64,000 bases of DNA from Escherichia coli (GTDB lineage Bacteria; Pseudomonadota; Gammaproteobacteria; Enterobacterales; Enterobacteriaceae), in NCBI RefSeq assembly GCF_036503815.1, contig NZ_AP027764.1, forward strand, positions 310,001-374,000. Direction: 5' to 3'. This document shows, piece after piece, positions 17,947-27,889 of this stretch. A model generated the notes under the pieces. That model did no database searches and was not told the DNA's origin. It saw only the letters and a list, made by a program, of their open reading frames with translations. Each line of letters begins with the position of its first letter. Position 1 is the first letter of the stretch. Both the position numbers and the translations under genes were made by a program.

Positions 17947-19520
17947 TAAGGTTTCACCGGTTTAATCTGTTCGAACGGGATTTCGGTGGCGATCGGCGCG
18001 TAGGGGATGTTACCCAGTTCCGGTTTTGAAACCACCATCATTGAGATATAGCTGATGGGCAGATAAACCGCCTCGTCATGCAGACGGGTCAGAATGTCGC
18101 GATACAGTGCCTGACGTTGTGTTTCGTCGTGTGTCGCCAGCACTTCGCCAATCTCTTTATCAATCAGTGGCTTGTCGGCTAAACCTTGCTGTGCCTGGAA
18201 GTCAGCGTGCGACGGTACGCGCATTGAACTCAGGAAGGCGTGTGGATCGTATGGCGCGCCCCAGGTACGGTGGAAAATCATGCCAAAACGACCGTCGCGC
18301 TGACGAGCATAGATACTGCTCTCTTCTTCGCCGATCAGCGTGACATCCGCGCCAATCTGGCGCATATCAGCCTGAATGATTTCGGCCATTGATTTGCTTA
18401 ACGCATCGGTGCCGATGAACGACAGTTCAATGCGCAGCGGCTGACCATTTTTCTCGCGGATGTCTTTGCCTGCGGGCAGCGTCCAGCCTGCTTGTTCCAG
18501 CAACGCTTTCGCTTTCTGCGGATCGTACTGGCGCGGTTTCAGGCCGAGATTGGCATAGGGCACGGAAGGGGCAAACAGGGTGTCGGCGACCTGCTGGGTG
18601 CCATACAACGCGTTATCGATCAGCGATTTTTTGTTTACCGCGTAATTGAGCGCTTCACGTACGGCCAGCTCGTTGGTGGGGGCTTTGGCAGTATTGAGCG
18701 CCAGCATCACGGTTTCGATCGGCTGTGACAGTTGGGTGTGGTAAGCCGGGTTCTGGCTAAAGCGGGCGAAGGTATCGAGCGGTAATAGCCCTTCATTACC
18801 GTATAGTAGATCGATATCGCCGGTTTCAAACGCTACTGCGCGGGTAGTCGGGTCTGGGATGACGTTAAAAGTGATCTTCTTAATCGCCGGCTTTTCGCCC
18901 CAGTAGTTTTCGTTACGGACGAAGACATCGTACTGATTCAGTTTCGATTCCTGCAAAACCCACGGCCCGGTGCCAATCGGCGCTTTAATCCCATTCATGG
19001 TTTCATGGTTTTTAAACTGCGAGGGGGCGATAAAGCGGAAAGGACGGGGCAGGGCCAGTTCTTGCAGGAAAGGGTAGTAGGCGCTTTTCAGGGTGATTTG
19101 CAGCTCGGTTTTACTGAGAGCTTTGACATCAACAATCTGGTTTGCCAGCTCCAGCCAGGCGTGACGTTGACGGTTGTCGAGCACAGCGCGGAAGTTTTCT
19201 GCCGCGGCCTCTGCATCAAACGGTTCACCGTTAGAGAATTTCACATCATCACGCAGGGTGAAGGTCCAGGTTTTGCCATCTTCTGAATGGGTCCAGCTTT
19301 TTGCCAGCCACGGGCTCACCGAGCCATCTGCCTGATATTTCACCAGTGGTTCATAAACCATGCTCTGGGCGAACATCTGGTTGGGTGTGTAAAGGTGCGG
19401 GTTTAGTGGCCCGACATTCACCGGCCAGGCGGTGGTGATTTCATCTGGTGCAGCGGCATGGACGATAAAAGACGCACAAGCCAGCAGCGCAAATAGAGTG
19501 CGGCGGAGTGTGGAGAGCAT
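17946..19520 (-). CDS. nikA: NikA periplasmic nickel-binding protein
   Basis: This 524-residue solute-binding protein of the SBP family 5 type has a signal peptide of about 22 residues (MLSTLRRTLFALLACASFIVHA). The mature protein binds nickel-chelator complexes and delivers them to NikBC. The first gene of the nik operon, it supplies nickel to the hydrogenases during anaerobic growth. The operon promoter and NikR site lie just upstream at 19558-19585. Confidence 0.96.
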   Translation of the reverse strand: MLSTLRRTLFALLACASFIVHAAAPDEITTAWPVNVGPLNPHLYTPNQMFAQSMVYEPLVKYQADGSVSPWLAKSWTHSEDGKTWTFTLRDDVKFSNGEPFDAEAAAENFRAVLDNRQRHAWLELANQIVDVKALSKTELQITLKSAYYPFLQELALPRPFRFIAPSQFKNHETMNGIKAPIGTGPWVLQESKLNQYDVFVRNENYWGEKPAIKKITFNVIPDPTTRAVAFETGDIDLLYGNEGLLPLDTFARFSQNPAYHTQLSQPIETVMLALNTAKAPTNELAVREALNYAVNKKSLIDNALYGTQQVADTLFAPSVPYANLGLKPRQYDPQKAKALLEQAGWTLPAGKDIREKNGQPLRIELSFIGTDALSKSMAEIIQADMRQIGADVTLIGEEESSIYARQRDGRFGMIFHRTWGAPYDPHAFLSSMRVPSHADFQAQQGLADKPLIDKEIGEVLATHDETQRQALYRDILTRLHDEAVYLPISYISMMVVSKPELGNIPYAPIATEIPFEQIKPVKP

Positions 19521-19557
19521 GGTAACCCCAATGGATTAAAATAGATGGCGGAAATAA

Positions 19558-19585
19558 GTATGACGATTTTAAGTATTCGTCATAC
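19558..19585 (-). promoter_or_regulatory. NikR operator of the nik operon
   Basis: GTATGA (19558-19563) and TCATAC (19580-19585) are separated by 16 bases, the exact GTATGA-N16-TCATAC architecture bound by NikR. About 8 bp further upstream TTGATCCAGAACAG (minus strand, 19593-19606) is a partial match to the FNR consensus TTGAT-N4-ATCAA. This fits the anaerobic induction known for this operon. Confidence 0.93.
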
Positions 19586-19630
19586 TGATAACCTGTTCTG
19601 GATCAATAGATGGGCAGTCGGATGGGCTGA

Positions 19631-20218
19631 TCAGTTAACTGAATCGATCCATTGCACACTGTCGGCGGTGAGCGTAAAGGGAGTAGGGGTGCAGATCGCC
19701 AGACTTAAATTTTCAAGCTGACAATGGCTGACTGACAGCGAGGACTGATAGGTGCTGTCTACGCTGACGATTTGCCAGGCGCTGCCGCCACGTTGTTTAA
19801 CGATGGCTTCTTTGCGTGTCCAGATGCGCCAGAACATTTCCAGTTGCTGATCTGGATGCACGGCGTCCATCTCGGCATGTTCTCCGAGGCTGAACACTGC
19901 GTTCGCCAGCCAGCGCCAGTTGGCACGCGGGCGAATCACTTCGATATCGCAGCCGACTTCGCCTTCATCGCTCAACAGTAGGGCAATATCGTCACCGCTA
20001 TGGCTTAAGTTGAACCATAGCGGCGTTTCCGATGCGAATGCGGGTTTGCCTTGTTCGCCGTAGATGATCTCAGGTAGCGGGGAAAGCGTGTGTGAAAGCA
20101 ATGCACGCCCCGCCAGCCAGCGTTCGCGCCGTGGACCTTGCGGTGCTTTATCGCGTAAAGCCGGTGGCAGTGGAGCTGCGCTTAAGGTCGAAACTTTCCC
20201 CAGAACTATCCGATACAT
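19631..20218 (-). CDS. acpT: AcpT 4'-phosphopantetheinyl transferase
   Basis: This 195-residue cytosolic enzyme moves 4'-phosphopantetheine from CoA to acyl-carrier-protein serines. The Sfp-type motifs are present: WFNLSHSGD, the Mg-binding VGCDIEVI and FWRIWTRKEAIVK. In E. coli it is a second transferase beside AcpS, working on carrier proteins of accessory fatty-acid-like clusters. It lies just upstream of nikA in the same direction, with the nik control region between them. Length as in K-12. Confidence 0.93.
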   Translation of the reverse strand: MYRIVLGKVSTLSAAPLPPALRDKAPQGPRRERWLAGRALLSHTLSPLPEIIYGEQGKPAFASETPLWFNLSHSGDDIALLLSDEGEVGCDIEVIRPRANWRWLANAVFSLGEHAEMDAVHPDQQLEMFWRIWTRKEAIVKQRGGSAWQIVSVDSTYQSSLSVSHCQLENLSLAICTPTPFTLTADSVQWIDSVN

Positions 20219-20272
20219 ATCAGGGCCAACGTTTAATGGAAAATGAAAGTGCGTATCGTATCACTTGTCGCC

Positions 20273-21322
20273 TCATCCCGGTAATCGACTTTTCGGTCTG
20301 CCCGGTCCCAGTAAGATCGCCAGTTTGCTACCGCCTTTGGTGGTTTCCATCCAGATTTTACACACGCTGGTTAATGGTACCGAAAGTAGCATTCCAACCG
20401 GGCCGAGCAGCCATCCCCAAATCAACAATGAAAGAAATACCACCATGGTGGACATCCCCAGGCGATGGCCCATCATCCGCGGTTCTAAAATATTGCCGAT
20501 GACCATATGGACCACTAAAAACAATGCGCCGACCAGAATACATTCGTAAACGCCATTAAACAGCAGCACCTGAATCATTGGCGGTACGGCGGAAATTACC
20601 GCGCCGATATTGGGCACGTAGTTGAGCAAAAACGCCAGTACTGCCCACATCAGCGCAAACTGTACGCCCATTAGCGCCAGCCCCAGCCAGACGATTACGC
20701 CTGTCCATAAACTTAGCAGTGTCTTCAATGCAAGATAGTGCGAAACACCTTTTAAGGCGCGGTGTAGTCCGGCGATGTGAATCTGTGGATTATTCAACGC
20801 AAAACGCATTTTGTAAGGGACGTGGCGCACTTCAAACAGCATGAAAACTACGGTCATCACCAGCAAAAGCACGCTCGCCATTGCCCCGGAAAGCCCGGTC
20901 ATTAGCGCCGTGGTGAAGGTAACCACTTTTTCCGAGTCCATCCGCTGCAGCATTCGCTCCGGCGACATATGCAAATTAAGAAAAGGCAACATCTCCTGCA
21001 ATTTAAAAAGTTTGCGCGTCAGCTCCTTATTAAACTTCGGCAGCATAGAGATAAATTCGTTAAACGATGCCGCCAGTACGCCGACCAGCGCGGTTAGTGC
21101 GATCAGCATCACCACCACCACAATCGTAATGGCAACGGGGCGTTGTACTCCGCGACGAATAAACCAGGTGACGAGCGGGTTGAGGACGATGGCAAAAAAC
21201 AGCGCCAGTAACAGTTGCACAATGATATCTGCCGCTGCGTGAATGCCCGCGAGGATCACTACCAGCGAGGCCAGTTTAAGCAGAATGTGCATGCCCGTTT
21301 TATCGGGTTGAGGGGTTTCCAT
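20273..21322 (-). CDS. yhhT: YhhT, AI-2E family transporter
   Basis: This 349-residue inner-membrane protein has about eight helices in the AI-2 exporter/PerM pattern: paired N-terminal helices, a cytoplasmic region (about residues 90-140) and the conserved AFLLNYVPNIGAVISAVPP segment. The family exports small solutes or signals; the substrate of YhhT is not known. The start ATG at 21322 follows AAGGAAG and gives the K-12 length; the 27-residue upstream extension is not convincing. Confidence 0.9.
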   Translation of the reverse strand: METPQPDKTGMHILLKLASLVVILAGIHAAADIIVQLLLALFFAIVLNPLVTWFIRRGVQRPVAITIVVVVMLIALTALVGVLAASFNEFISMLPKFNKELTRKLFKLQEMLPFLNLHMSPERMLQRMDSEKVVTFTTALMTGLSGAMASVLLLVMTVVFMLFEVRHVPYKMRFALNNPQIHIAGLHRALKGVSHYLALKTLLSLWTGVIVWLGLALMGVQFALMWAVLAFLLNYVPNIGAVISAVPPMIQVLLFNGVYECILVGALFLVVHMVIGNILEPRMMGHRLGMSTMVVFLSLLIWGWLLGPVGMLLSVPLTSVCKIWMETTKGGSKLAILLGPGRPKSRLPG

Positions 21323-21453
21323 TGGGGCTTCCTTGTGACTTTTTGTATTAAGTGTAGCGGGAGTCACGCCAGCAATATTCTGATTCTTACTGCTGATTTT
21401 CACGTCAGCACGTGGTAAAAATGAAACACTGTTGTAAAAATGTGGTGATCCTC

Positions 21454-22671
21454 ATGCCCGAACCCGTAGCCGAACCCGCGCTAAACGGATTGCGCCTGAA
21501 TTTGCGCATTGTCTCCATTGTCATGTTTAACTTCGCCAGCTACCTCACCATCGGGTTGCCGCTCGCTGTATTACCGGGCTATGTCCATGATGTGATGGGC
21601 TTTAGCGCTTTCTGGGCAGGATTGGTTATCAGCCTGCAATATTTCGCCACCTTGCTGAGCCGCCCTCATGCCGGACGTTACGCCGATTTGCTGGGACCCA
21701 AAAAAATTGTCGTCTTCGGTTTGTGCGGCTGCTTTTTGAGCGGGCTGGGTTATCTGACGGCAGGATTAACCGCCAGTCTGCCCGTCATCAGCCTGTTATT
21801 ACTGTGCCTGGGGCGCGTGATCCTTGGGATTGGGCAAAGTTTTGCCGGAACGGGATCGACCCTATGGGGCGTTGGCGTGGTTGGTTCGCTGCATATCGGG
21901 CGGGTGATTTCGTGGAACGGCATTGTCACTTACGGGGCGATGGCGATGGGTGCGCCGTTAGGTGTCGTGTTTTATCACTGGGGCGGCTTGCAGGCGTTAG
22001 CGTTAATCATTATGGGCGTGGCGCTGGTGGCCATTTTGTTGGCGATCCCGCGTCCGAAGGTAAAAGCCAGTAAAGGCAAACCGCTGCCGTTTCGCGCGGT
22101 GCTTGGGCGCGTCTGGCTGTACGGCATGGCGCTGGCACTGGCTTCCGCCGGATTTGGCGTTATCGCCACTTTTATCACGCTGTTTTATGACGCTAAAGGT
22201 TGGGACGGTGCGGCTTTCGCGTTGACGCTGTTTAGCTGTGCGTTTGTCGGTACGCGTTTGTTATTTCCTAACGGCATTAACCGTATCGGCGGCTTAAATG
22301 TGGCGATGCTCTGCTTTAGCGTTGAGATAATCGGCCTGCTACTGGTTGGCGTGGCGACTATGCCGTGGATGGCGAAAATTGGCGTCTTACTCGCGGGGGC
22401 GGGGTTTTCGCTGGTGTTCCCGGCATTGGGCGTAGTGGCGGTAAAAGCGGTTCCGCAGCAAAATCAGGGGGCGGCGCTGGCAACTTACACCGTATTTATG
22501 GATTTATCGCTTGGCGTGACCGGACCACTGGCTGGGCTGGTGATGAGTTGGGCGGGCGTCCCGGTGATTTATCTGGCGGCGGCGGGACTGGTCGCAATCG
22601 CGTTATTACTGACGTGGCGATTAAAAAAACGGCCTCCGGTGGAAGTACCTGAGGCCATCTCATCATCTTAA
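21454..22671 (+). CDS. yhhS: YhhS, MFS transporter
   Basis: This 405-residue major facilitator protein has twelve predicted helices. The loop 2-3 motif (RPHAGRYADLLGPKK) contains the GRxADxxGxK pattern. Overexpression of E. coli YhhS has been linked to arabinose and glyphosate export, but its natural substrate is unclear. The start ATG at 21454 matches the K-12 protein and skips a 14-codon upstream extension. It ends 3 bp from the convergent dcrB stop; a hairpin (GGCCTC...GAGGCC, 22631-22656) inside its last codons may serve both. Confidence 0.9.
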   Translation: MPEPVAEPALNGLRLNLRIVSIVMFNFASYLTIGLPLAVLPGYVHDVMGFSAFWAGLVISLQYFATLLSRPHAGRYADLLGPKKIVVFGLCGCFLSGLGYLTAGLTASLPVISLLLLCLGRVILGIGQSFAGTGSTLWGVGVVGSLHIGRVISWNGIVTYGAMAMGAPLGVVFYHWGGLQALALIIMGVALVAILLAIPRPKVKASKGKPLPFRAVLGRVWLYGMALALASAGFGVIATFITLFYDAKGWDGAAFALTLFSCAFVGTRLLFPNGINRIGGLNVAMLCFSVEIIGLLLVGVATMPWMAKIGVLLAGAGFSLVFPALGVVAVKAVPQQNQGAALATYTVFMDLSLGVTGPLAGLVMSWAGVPVIYLAAAGLVAIALLLTWRLKKRPPVEVPEAISSS

Positions 22672-22674
22672 AAC

Positions 22675-23232
22675 TTACTGAATAACCAGCGTATTAATGA
22701 TGTTTTCTGCGGTGGTCTGTGCTTTTTGCTGATCGTCAGCTGGCAGCGTAATTTGCATGGTCAGCAGTTGATTACCCACGTTACCCAGAATAACGGAAGA
22801 GTACGCCGTCTGGCCTTTCGCGGAGATAATGCTGTCTAACTGCTGCATTTTGTGACCTTTCAGCTCAATGGCTTTGTTGGTCACTACTTGCAGCTGTGGA
22901 TCGCGGCTACGTTGCTGATCTTCCAGGCGCTTCGCCAGCACCGCCAGATCTTCTTTCGGATCATCGCCCATGATGACGATGACTGCTTTTTGCCCGGTGG
23001 CGTCGGACCAGACATGCATGTTATTAGCCTGCGTTCCCAGCTTACCGCTCTGGTCGGTCATATCCGCTGGCAGCGAGAAACTTAACTTGCCATCAAGCAG
23101 GTTGACGGGATTCCCGGTAGCGTTACTTTCCGCGACCGAACCCTGCGCCGTAGCGTTAGTGTCTTTATCATCACAGGCCGCAAGCCCCATAACCAGCAGG
23201 CCAATTCCGACATATTTAACCAGATTGCGCAT
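22675..23232 (-). CDS. dcrB: DcrB inner-membrane lipoprotein
   Basis: This 185-residue protein has a lipoprotein signal (LVMGLAAC, with Cys at about residue 20 followed by Asp-Asp, an inner-membrane retention signal) and a periplasmic domain. It is needed for DNA entry of phages such as C1 and C6 and affects lipoprotein maturation with Lgt. The start at 23232 gives the K-12 length; the longer in-frame form lacks a proper signal. It is co-oriented with yhhQ, 72 bp downstream of it. Confidence 0.93.
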
Positions 23233-23304
23233 TGACTTCTTCCTTTCGATAAACGGCCATAACGGCTCATTCATCCATCTTATCACAACTCTGATAACGA
23301 ACCT

Positions 23305-23970
23305 TTAACTCGCCTGCAAAGCGTTGATTTCGGATTTATCTGCCAGTCTTTTCAACAGCATATTGAGTAATACGCCATACATTGGCAGGAAGAAAACGAT
23401 ACTGATTAACACTTTGAAACAGTAATCGACCAGCGCGATTTCCATCCAGTGTTCAGCCATAAAGGCATCGGGGCTGCGCCAGAAGGCAATGAAGAAGAAG
23501 GCCAGCGTGTCGCTGACGTTACCAAACAGGGTGGAAGCCGTCGGTGCCAGCCACCAGCGACGACTCTGACGCAGGCGGTTAAAAACGTGCACGTCGAGGA
23601 TTTGCCCCAGCGCGTAGGCCATGAAACTGGCGGTGGCGATACGGGCGACAAACAGGTTGAAGTGGGCGAGCGCGCCGAATCCCTGCCAGGAACCCATATA
23701 GAACAGCGACGAGATGACGTAGGAGATCAGTAACGCCGGGATCATCACCGCAAAGATGATACGACGGGCCAGCGGTGCGCCAAAAATACGCACAGTCAGG
23801 TCGGTAGCAAGGAAAATAAACGGAAAGCTAAACGCGCCCCAGGTGGTATGGAAACCAAAAATGGATACGGGAAGCTGAACCAGATAGTTACTGGAGGTGA
23901 TCACCAACAGATGAAATAACGATAACCAGAACAACGCCTTATAGCGTTGAGTTTGCGAGAAAACGTTCAT
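23305..23970 (-). CDS. yhhQ: YhhQ queuosine-precursor transporter
   Basis: This 221-residue integral membrane protein has about six helices and belongs to the COG1738 family. It imports preQ0/preQ1, the 7-deazaguanine precursors of queuosine, which lets cells salvage them for tRNA modification. The conserved PLWRRI-like and DVHVFNRLRQ segments are present (APLARRIIF, LDVHVFNRLRQSRRWW). Full length, divergent from tusA. Confidence 0.93.
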   Translation of the reverse strand: MNVFSQTQRYKALFWLSLFHLLVITSSNYLVQLPVSIFGFHTTWGAFSFPFIFLATDLTVRIFGAPLARRIIFAVMIPALLISYVISSLFYMGSWQGFGALAHFNLFVARIATASFMAYALGQILDVHVFNRLRQSRRWWLAPTASTLFGNVSDTLAFFFIAFWRSPDAFMAEHWMEIALVDYCFKVLISIVFFLPMYGVLLNMLLKRLADKSEINALQAS

Positions 23971-24189
23971 ATTGTACCTTTTTGATTAACCATTGGGGTG
24001 AGGGAACCCAATACGTACGACACGTCTGTTACCTTAACATAATAACGTGCTGACCCTTTTTTCGAGCCGCCGCATGATACTGCTTTACGTTGACAATGCA
24101 ATGGTTAATTTTCACGCAATCGTTAACCTGGTTTGCTTACGGACTCACAGGGCGTAAACTAGCGCTGTTTTTTATGTGATGAGAAGAAA

Positions 24190-24435
24190 ATGACCGATCT
24201 CTTTTCCAGCCCTGACCACACACTCGACGCACTTGGCCTGCGCTGCCCGGAACCAGTAATGATGGTGCGCAAAACTGTGCGCAATATGCAGCCAGGTGAA
24301 ACGTTGCTGATTATTGCTGACGATCCGGCGACGACACGCGATATTCCTGGGTTTTGTACCTTTATGGAACACGAACTGGTTGCGAAAGAGACCGATGGAC
24401 TGCCTTATCGTTATTTGATTCGCAAATCGGGGTAA
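24190..24435 (+). CDS. tusA: TusA sulfur-carrier protein
   Basis: This 81-residue cytosolic protein takes sulfur as a persulfide from IscS onto Cys19 ([13 protein letters not shown]). It passes the sulfur to TusBCD for 2-thiouridine formation in tRNA and to molybdenum cofactor synthesis. The whole SirA/TusA fold is present. The AGAAGAAA ribosome site precedes the ATG. REP elements follow. Confidence 0.96.
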
Positions 24436-24490
24436 GGTGGATCAGGCTAGCGGACCGATCGCGCTCAATTTTGCGGCTTGCAACCGGTTT

Positions 24491-24625
24491 GTAGGACGGA
24501 TAAGGCGTTCAAGCTGCATCTGGCGATACGGTGCGCAATGCCTGATGCGACGCTGTCGCGTCTTATCATGCCTACGAGTTCAATGCCCTGTGTAGGCCAG
24601 ATAAGGCGTTTACGCCGCATCCGGC
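24491..24625. repeat. REP/BIME cluster
   Basis: Three palindromic units (about 24491-24524, 24539-24575 and 24592-24625) contain the typical REP text, for example GCCGGATGCGGCGTAAACGC on the minus strand and GATAAGGCG-type tails. They lie in alternating orientation between tusA and a small membrane ORF. Such units bind gyrase and IHF and stabilise mRNA ends. Confidence 0.85.
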
Positions 24626-24649
24626 ACGCAAACGTAATGGAATGCACAA

Positions 24650-24958
24650 ATGGATTATTTAATTCCAGTTTGTCTGGCATTGCTGGGATTGCTCGCGATC
24701 TTCACCCCCAATTGGCTGATCCCTGTTTTTATCGTCGTGGGGGGATGGCTGGGGGTACTTGCCTGGGGTTGGCTCTGGCTAATGATTTTTTTACCTTTAC
24801 TTAACGGTGTCGGGCTTGCTTATGCCCTGTGGTTGATGTTCAAAAGGCCATCCATAGCATCCCGCCTGGTTGCTGCATGCTGTGTTATCTCCGTCATTCT
24901 GATGTTAGCTCTTTATTATGCTTTCCTGACTATGCCGCCGTTCCCGCCTCAGCACTAA
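24650..24958 (+). CDS. Small membrane protein of unknown function
   Basis: This 102-residue, very hydrophobic protein has three or four predicted helices (about residues 4-30, 33-62 and 72-95) and a short Pro-rich tail PPFPPQH. I do not recognise a family. It lies between REP elements and the convergent zntA gene, 31 bp from the zntA stop. The ATG sits just after the REP cluster with only a weak AACGTAATGGAA upstream. The strong helix pattern argues for a real gene, but expression is unproven. Confidence 0.55.
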   Translation: MDYLIPVCLALLGLLAIFTPNWLIPVFIVVGGWLGVLAWGWLWLMIFLPLLNGVGLAYALWLMFKRPSIASRLVAACCVISVILMLALYYAFLTMPPFPPQH

Positions 24959-24990
24959 GCCTGATAGCCAGAGGCTATCAGGCAACACTT

Positions 24991-27189
24991 TTACTTCCTG
25001 CGCAACAACCTTAACGCATTCGCCGTCACCAGCACTGTTGCACCCGTATCTGCCAGCACCGCCAGCCAAAGGCCAGTCATTCCTAATAGCGTGGTGACGA
25101 GGAAGATCCCTTTCAGCCCCAATGCAATGGTGATGTTCTGGCGGATGTTGGCGTGAGTGGCGCGTGCCAGTTCAATCATCTGCGCCAGGCCGCGCAGGTG
25201 ATTATGCGTCAACGCCGCGTCGGCGGTTTCCAGCGCCACATCTGTGCCACTGCCCATTGCAATCCCTATGGCGGCAGCTTTCATGGCGGGCGCGTCGTTA
25301 ATACCGTCACCGACCATCGCCAGAGGCGCATGTTGATTCAGCTCGGTCACCGCTTTGACTTTATCTTCTGGCAACAGGCCCGCTTTAAATTCCAGCCCCA
25401 GTTCACCGGCGATTGCCGCCGCGGCGCGGGGATTATCGCCAGTGAGGATCACCCCTTTGACACCCAGGGCGCTCAGTTCGCTGATGGCAGTTGCGGCGTC
25501 GGCGCGCAGGGTATCCTGCAATGCAATGACACCCAGTACTTCATCGTTACGCACCACCAGTACTACCGTTTGCCCGGCGCTTTCCAGTTCGTTAATTAAA
25601 CCAGCAAATGCAACAGCCGGATGTTTTCCGGCAGCGCATATCAACACGCGCTCACCGTTAATCAGTGCTTCAATACCAGACCCGACCAGCGCCCGCTGTG
25701 ATTCGGCGGCGGGAATGGCGAGTTCAGCAACCTGTGCTTCGCGTACGATGGCTTGCGCCAGTGGATGCGTCGCGCCTTGCTCGACCGCCGCTGCCAGTGT
25801 CAGCAGTTCAGATTCACTAATACCCGTTGCCGGATGAATCGCGGTAACGCGCGGTTTACCGACGGTCAGCGTGCCGGTTTTATCAAACGCCACCTGGGTA
25901 ACACGACCTAGTTGTTCCAGCGCCGCACCGCCTTTAATCAACGCCCCACGACGCGCTGCTGCCGCCAGCCCGGAGGTTATCGCCGCAGGCGTGGAGATAA
26001 CTAACGCACACGGGCAGCCAATCAGCAGCAGCGTCAGTCCTTTATAAATCCACTCTTGCCAGCTGGCGGCAAACAGCAGCGGCGGCACCAGCGTTACCAG
26101 CAGGGCGACGGCCATAATCGCGGGCGTGTAGATACGGCTGAAACGGTCGATAAACCGCTCAATGGGCGCGCGGCGCTCTTCGGCTTCTTCGATCAGTTTC
26201 AGAATCCGGTCAATGGCGCTGGCACCCGGTTCTGACAGCACTTCCAGCGTTACCAGACGGTCTACGCTGGTGGCGCCTGCAGGGACTTTATCGCCCGTCG
26301 CGCGCTCCACCGGAATGGATTCGCCGGTCAGGGCGCTTTCATCAAAACTGGCAAAGGGCGAGAGCAGTTTACCGTCGGCAGGCAAACGTCCACCTGCGGC
26401 AACTTCAATCACATCGCCAGGGCGCAGGCTGTTAATCGCCACCTCTTCCCGCTCACCGTTACGCAGGCGCGTGGCGGTTTCTGGTTTCAGCGCCATTAAC
26501 GCGCTAACGCCCTGACGCGCGCGGCTGGCGGCCCAGCCTTCCAGTCGTTCACCAATCAAAAACAGCAGCAACACCATCGCAGCTTCAGCCGTTGCGCCAA
26601 TAAACAGCGCGCCAATGGCGGCTACGCTCATTAACGTTTCAATGGCGAAGTAGCTGCCCGATTTGATCAGCCGTAATGCCTGGCGCGCAATCGGGTACAG
26701 CCCAAACAGTGTGGTCGCGATAAACGCCAGTTGACCGAACGGATGATTAAACTGCTCTAGCCCCCAGCTGATTGCCATCATCACGATAAGCGTAATCAGC
26801 GGCAGGTTCTCTTTCAGGCGTGATGCTTGCGGTTCTGCGGCTGCCTGTTCATCGCGCAGGGAGTAGCCTGCTTTTTGCACCGCTGATTCAACTTGTGCAC
26901 GGATGTCATTGTCGGCATCAACCACCAGTTTTTCGGTGGCGAACAGCACCTGCACCTGATTTACGCCTGCAAGCTGGCGCACGGCATTTTCTACCTTGCG
27001 CGCACAGGCGGCGCAGTCCATGCCGCTGACTTTCCAGCTATAGCGGGTGCCGGAGACGTTTTCAGAGAGCGTTGGCGTGCTGGAACATGCGCCGTCGCAG
27101 CAACAGTCGTTGGCGTTCTGAACCGTGGGCAGCGGTTTGAACGCGGCAAATTGAGGGGCTTTCTTGCCGTGATTGTCAGGAGTCGACAT
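24991..27189 (-). CDS. zntA: ZntA Zn/Cd/Pb-exporting P1B-type ATPase
   Basis: This 732-residue efflux pump has an N-terminal metal-binding domain with a Cys-rich leader (NDCCCDGACSS) and GMDCAACARKVE. Eight membrane helices follow, with the ion-site motif CPC (IGCPCALVIST), the phosphorylation motif DKTGTLT, the hinge GDGINDAPA and the late-helix Asp in LADTGATVLV. It pumps Zn(II), Cd(II) and Pb(II) to the periplasm. It is controlled by ZntR at the palindrome at 27232-27253. Full length. Confidence 0.97.
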   Translation of the reverse strand: MSTPDNHGKKAPQFAAFKPLPTVQNANDCCCDGACSSTPTLSENVSGTRYSWKVSGMDCAACARKVENAVRQLAGVNQVQVLFATEKLVVDADNDIRAQVESAVQKAGYSLRDEQAAAEPQASRLKENLPLITLIVMMAISWGLEQFNHPFGQLAFIATTLFGLYPIARQALRLIKSGSYFAIETLMSVAAIGALFIGATAEAAMVLLLFLIGERLEGWAASRARQGVSALMALKPETATRLRNGEREEVAINSLRPGDVIEVAAGGRLPADGKLLSPFASFDESALTGESIPVERATGDKVPAGATSVDRLVTLEVLSEPGASAIDRILKLIEEAEERRAPIERFIDRFSRIYTPAIMAVALLVTLVPPLLFAASWQEWIYKGLTLLLIGCPCALVISTPAAITSGLAAAARRGALIKGGAALEQLGRVTQVAFDKTGTLTVGKPRVTAIHPATGISESELLTLAAAVEQGATHPLAQAIVREAQVAELAIPAAESQRALVGSGIEALINGERVLICAAGKHPAVAFAGLINELESAGQTVVLVVRNDEVLGVIALQDTLRADAATAISELSALGVKGVILTGDNPRAAAAIAGELGLEFKAGLLPEDKVKAVTELNQHAPLAMVGDGINDAPAMKAAAIGIAMGSGTDVALETADAALTHNHLRGLAQMIELARATHANIRQNITIALGLKGIFLVTTLLGMTGLWLAVLADTGATVLVTANALRLLRRK

Positions 27190-27224
27190 GGCATCCTCCG
27201 GTTAAGTTTTTTCTCATTAACCGA

Positions 27225-27256
27225 AGGATACACTCTGGAGTCGACTCCAGAGTCAA
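27225..27256 (-). promoter_or_regulatory. zntA promoter with ZntR operator
   Basis: On the minus strand a -35 TTGACT (27251-27256) and a -10 TATCCT (27225-27230) are separated by 20 bp. The spacer is filled by most of a perfect 22-bp palindrome (27232-27253, half-site ACTCTGGAGTC). The overlong spacer with a central dyad is the hallmark of MerR-family activators, here ZntR. Confidence 0.93.
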
Positions 27257-27262
27257 GTTTTA

Positions 27263-27889
27263 TCAGAGATACAGCGAGCGGACGATGAGGAAATGTCCGG
27301 CAAAGTAGCAGGCCGCAGCAATCGCGTTGTCCGCACGGAAGCGTCGGCGATAGTGACTACCCAGCCAGACAAAGTTACTTATAAACAGCAACGAAGCGCC
27401 GACAAACGCAGAGAGCGCTGGAGCGGTTGGACGGAAGAACCACAGTTCACCTGCCAGCCATACCATCACCAGCGTCATGCCGATAAACGTGCAGATAGGC
27501 CAACGATACTCTTCCAGACGCGTCCAGATAATCGCCAGTAACAGCGCACCCAGCACCAGCAACACCAGCGGCAAAGGCCAGAAGAAAGAGAGCGTCATCT
27601 GGCTGGCGAAATAGATGGTGTACAACAGGTGCGAGAGGAAAAACGCGCCGATGGCGTACATCAGACGTTGACGTGGCAACAGGGTTAGCGCATCGCCCAG
27701 CAGTGAAGCGCACAGCCCTGCCAGCACCAGATAACTAATGGCGTCGAACATCGGCGCTTGCCATGCCAGTAACAGCAGGAGAAGAAGGGTTAACGGTTTA
27801 AACACCCAGCGTTGCCAGGTTGGCCCGCGATACGATGCATCCACAGATAGCCATGCGGAAAGACAGACTGCGATAAACGACCAAAGCAT
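27263..27889 (-). CDS. yhhN: YhhN, TMEM86-like membrane protein
   Basis: This 208-residue inner-membrane protein has about eight helices and belongs to the YhhN/TMEM86 family, whose animal members hydrolyse lysoplasmalogens. The bacterial function is unsettled. Conserved segments such as [14 protein letters not shown] and [14 protein letters not shown] are present. It is upstream of zntA in the same direction, but the ZntR promoter lies between, so zntA is separately controlled. Divergent from yhhM. Confidence 0.88.

Noticed and set aside
24460..24640. Possible CRISPR-like array after tusA
   Set aside because: The repeats are alternating REP palindromes without regular unique spacers.
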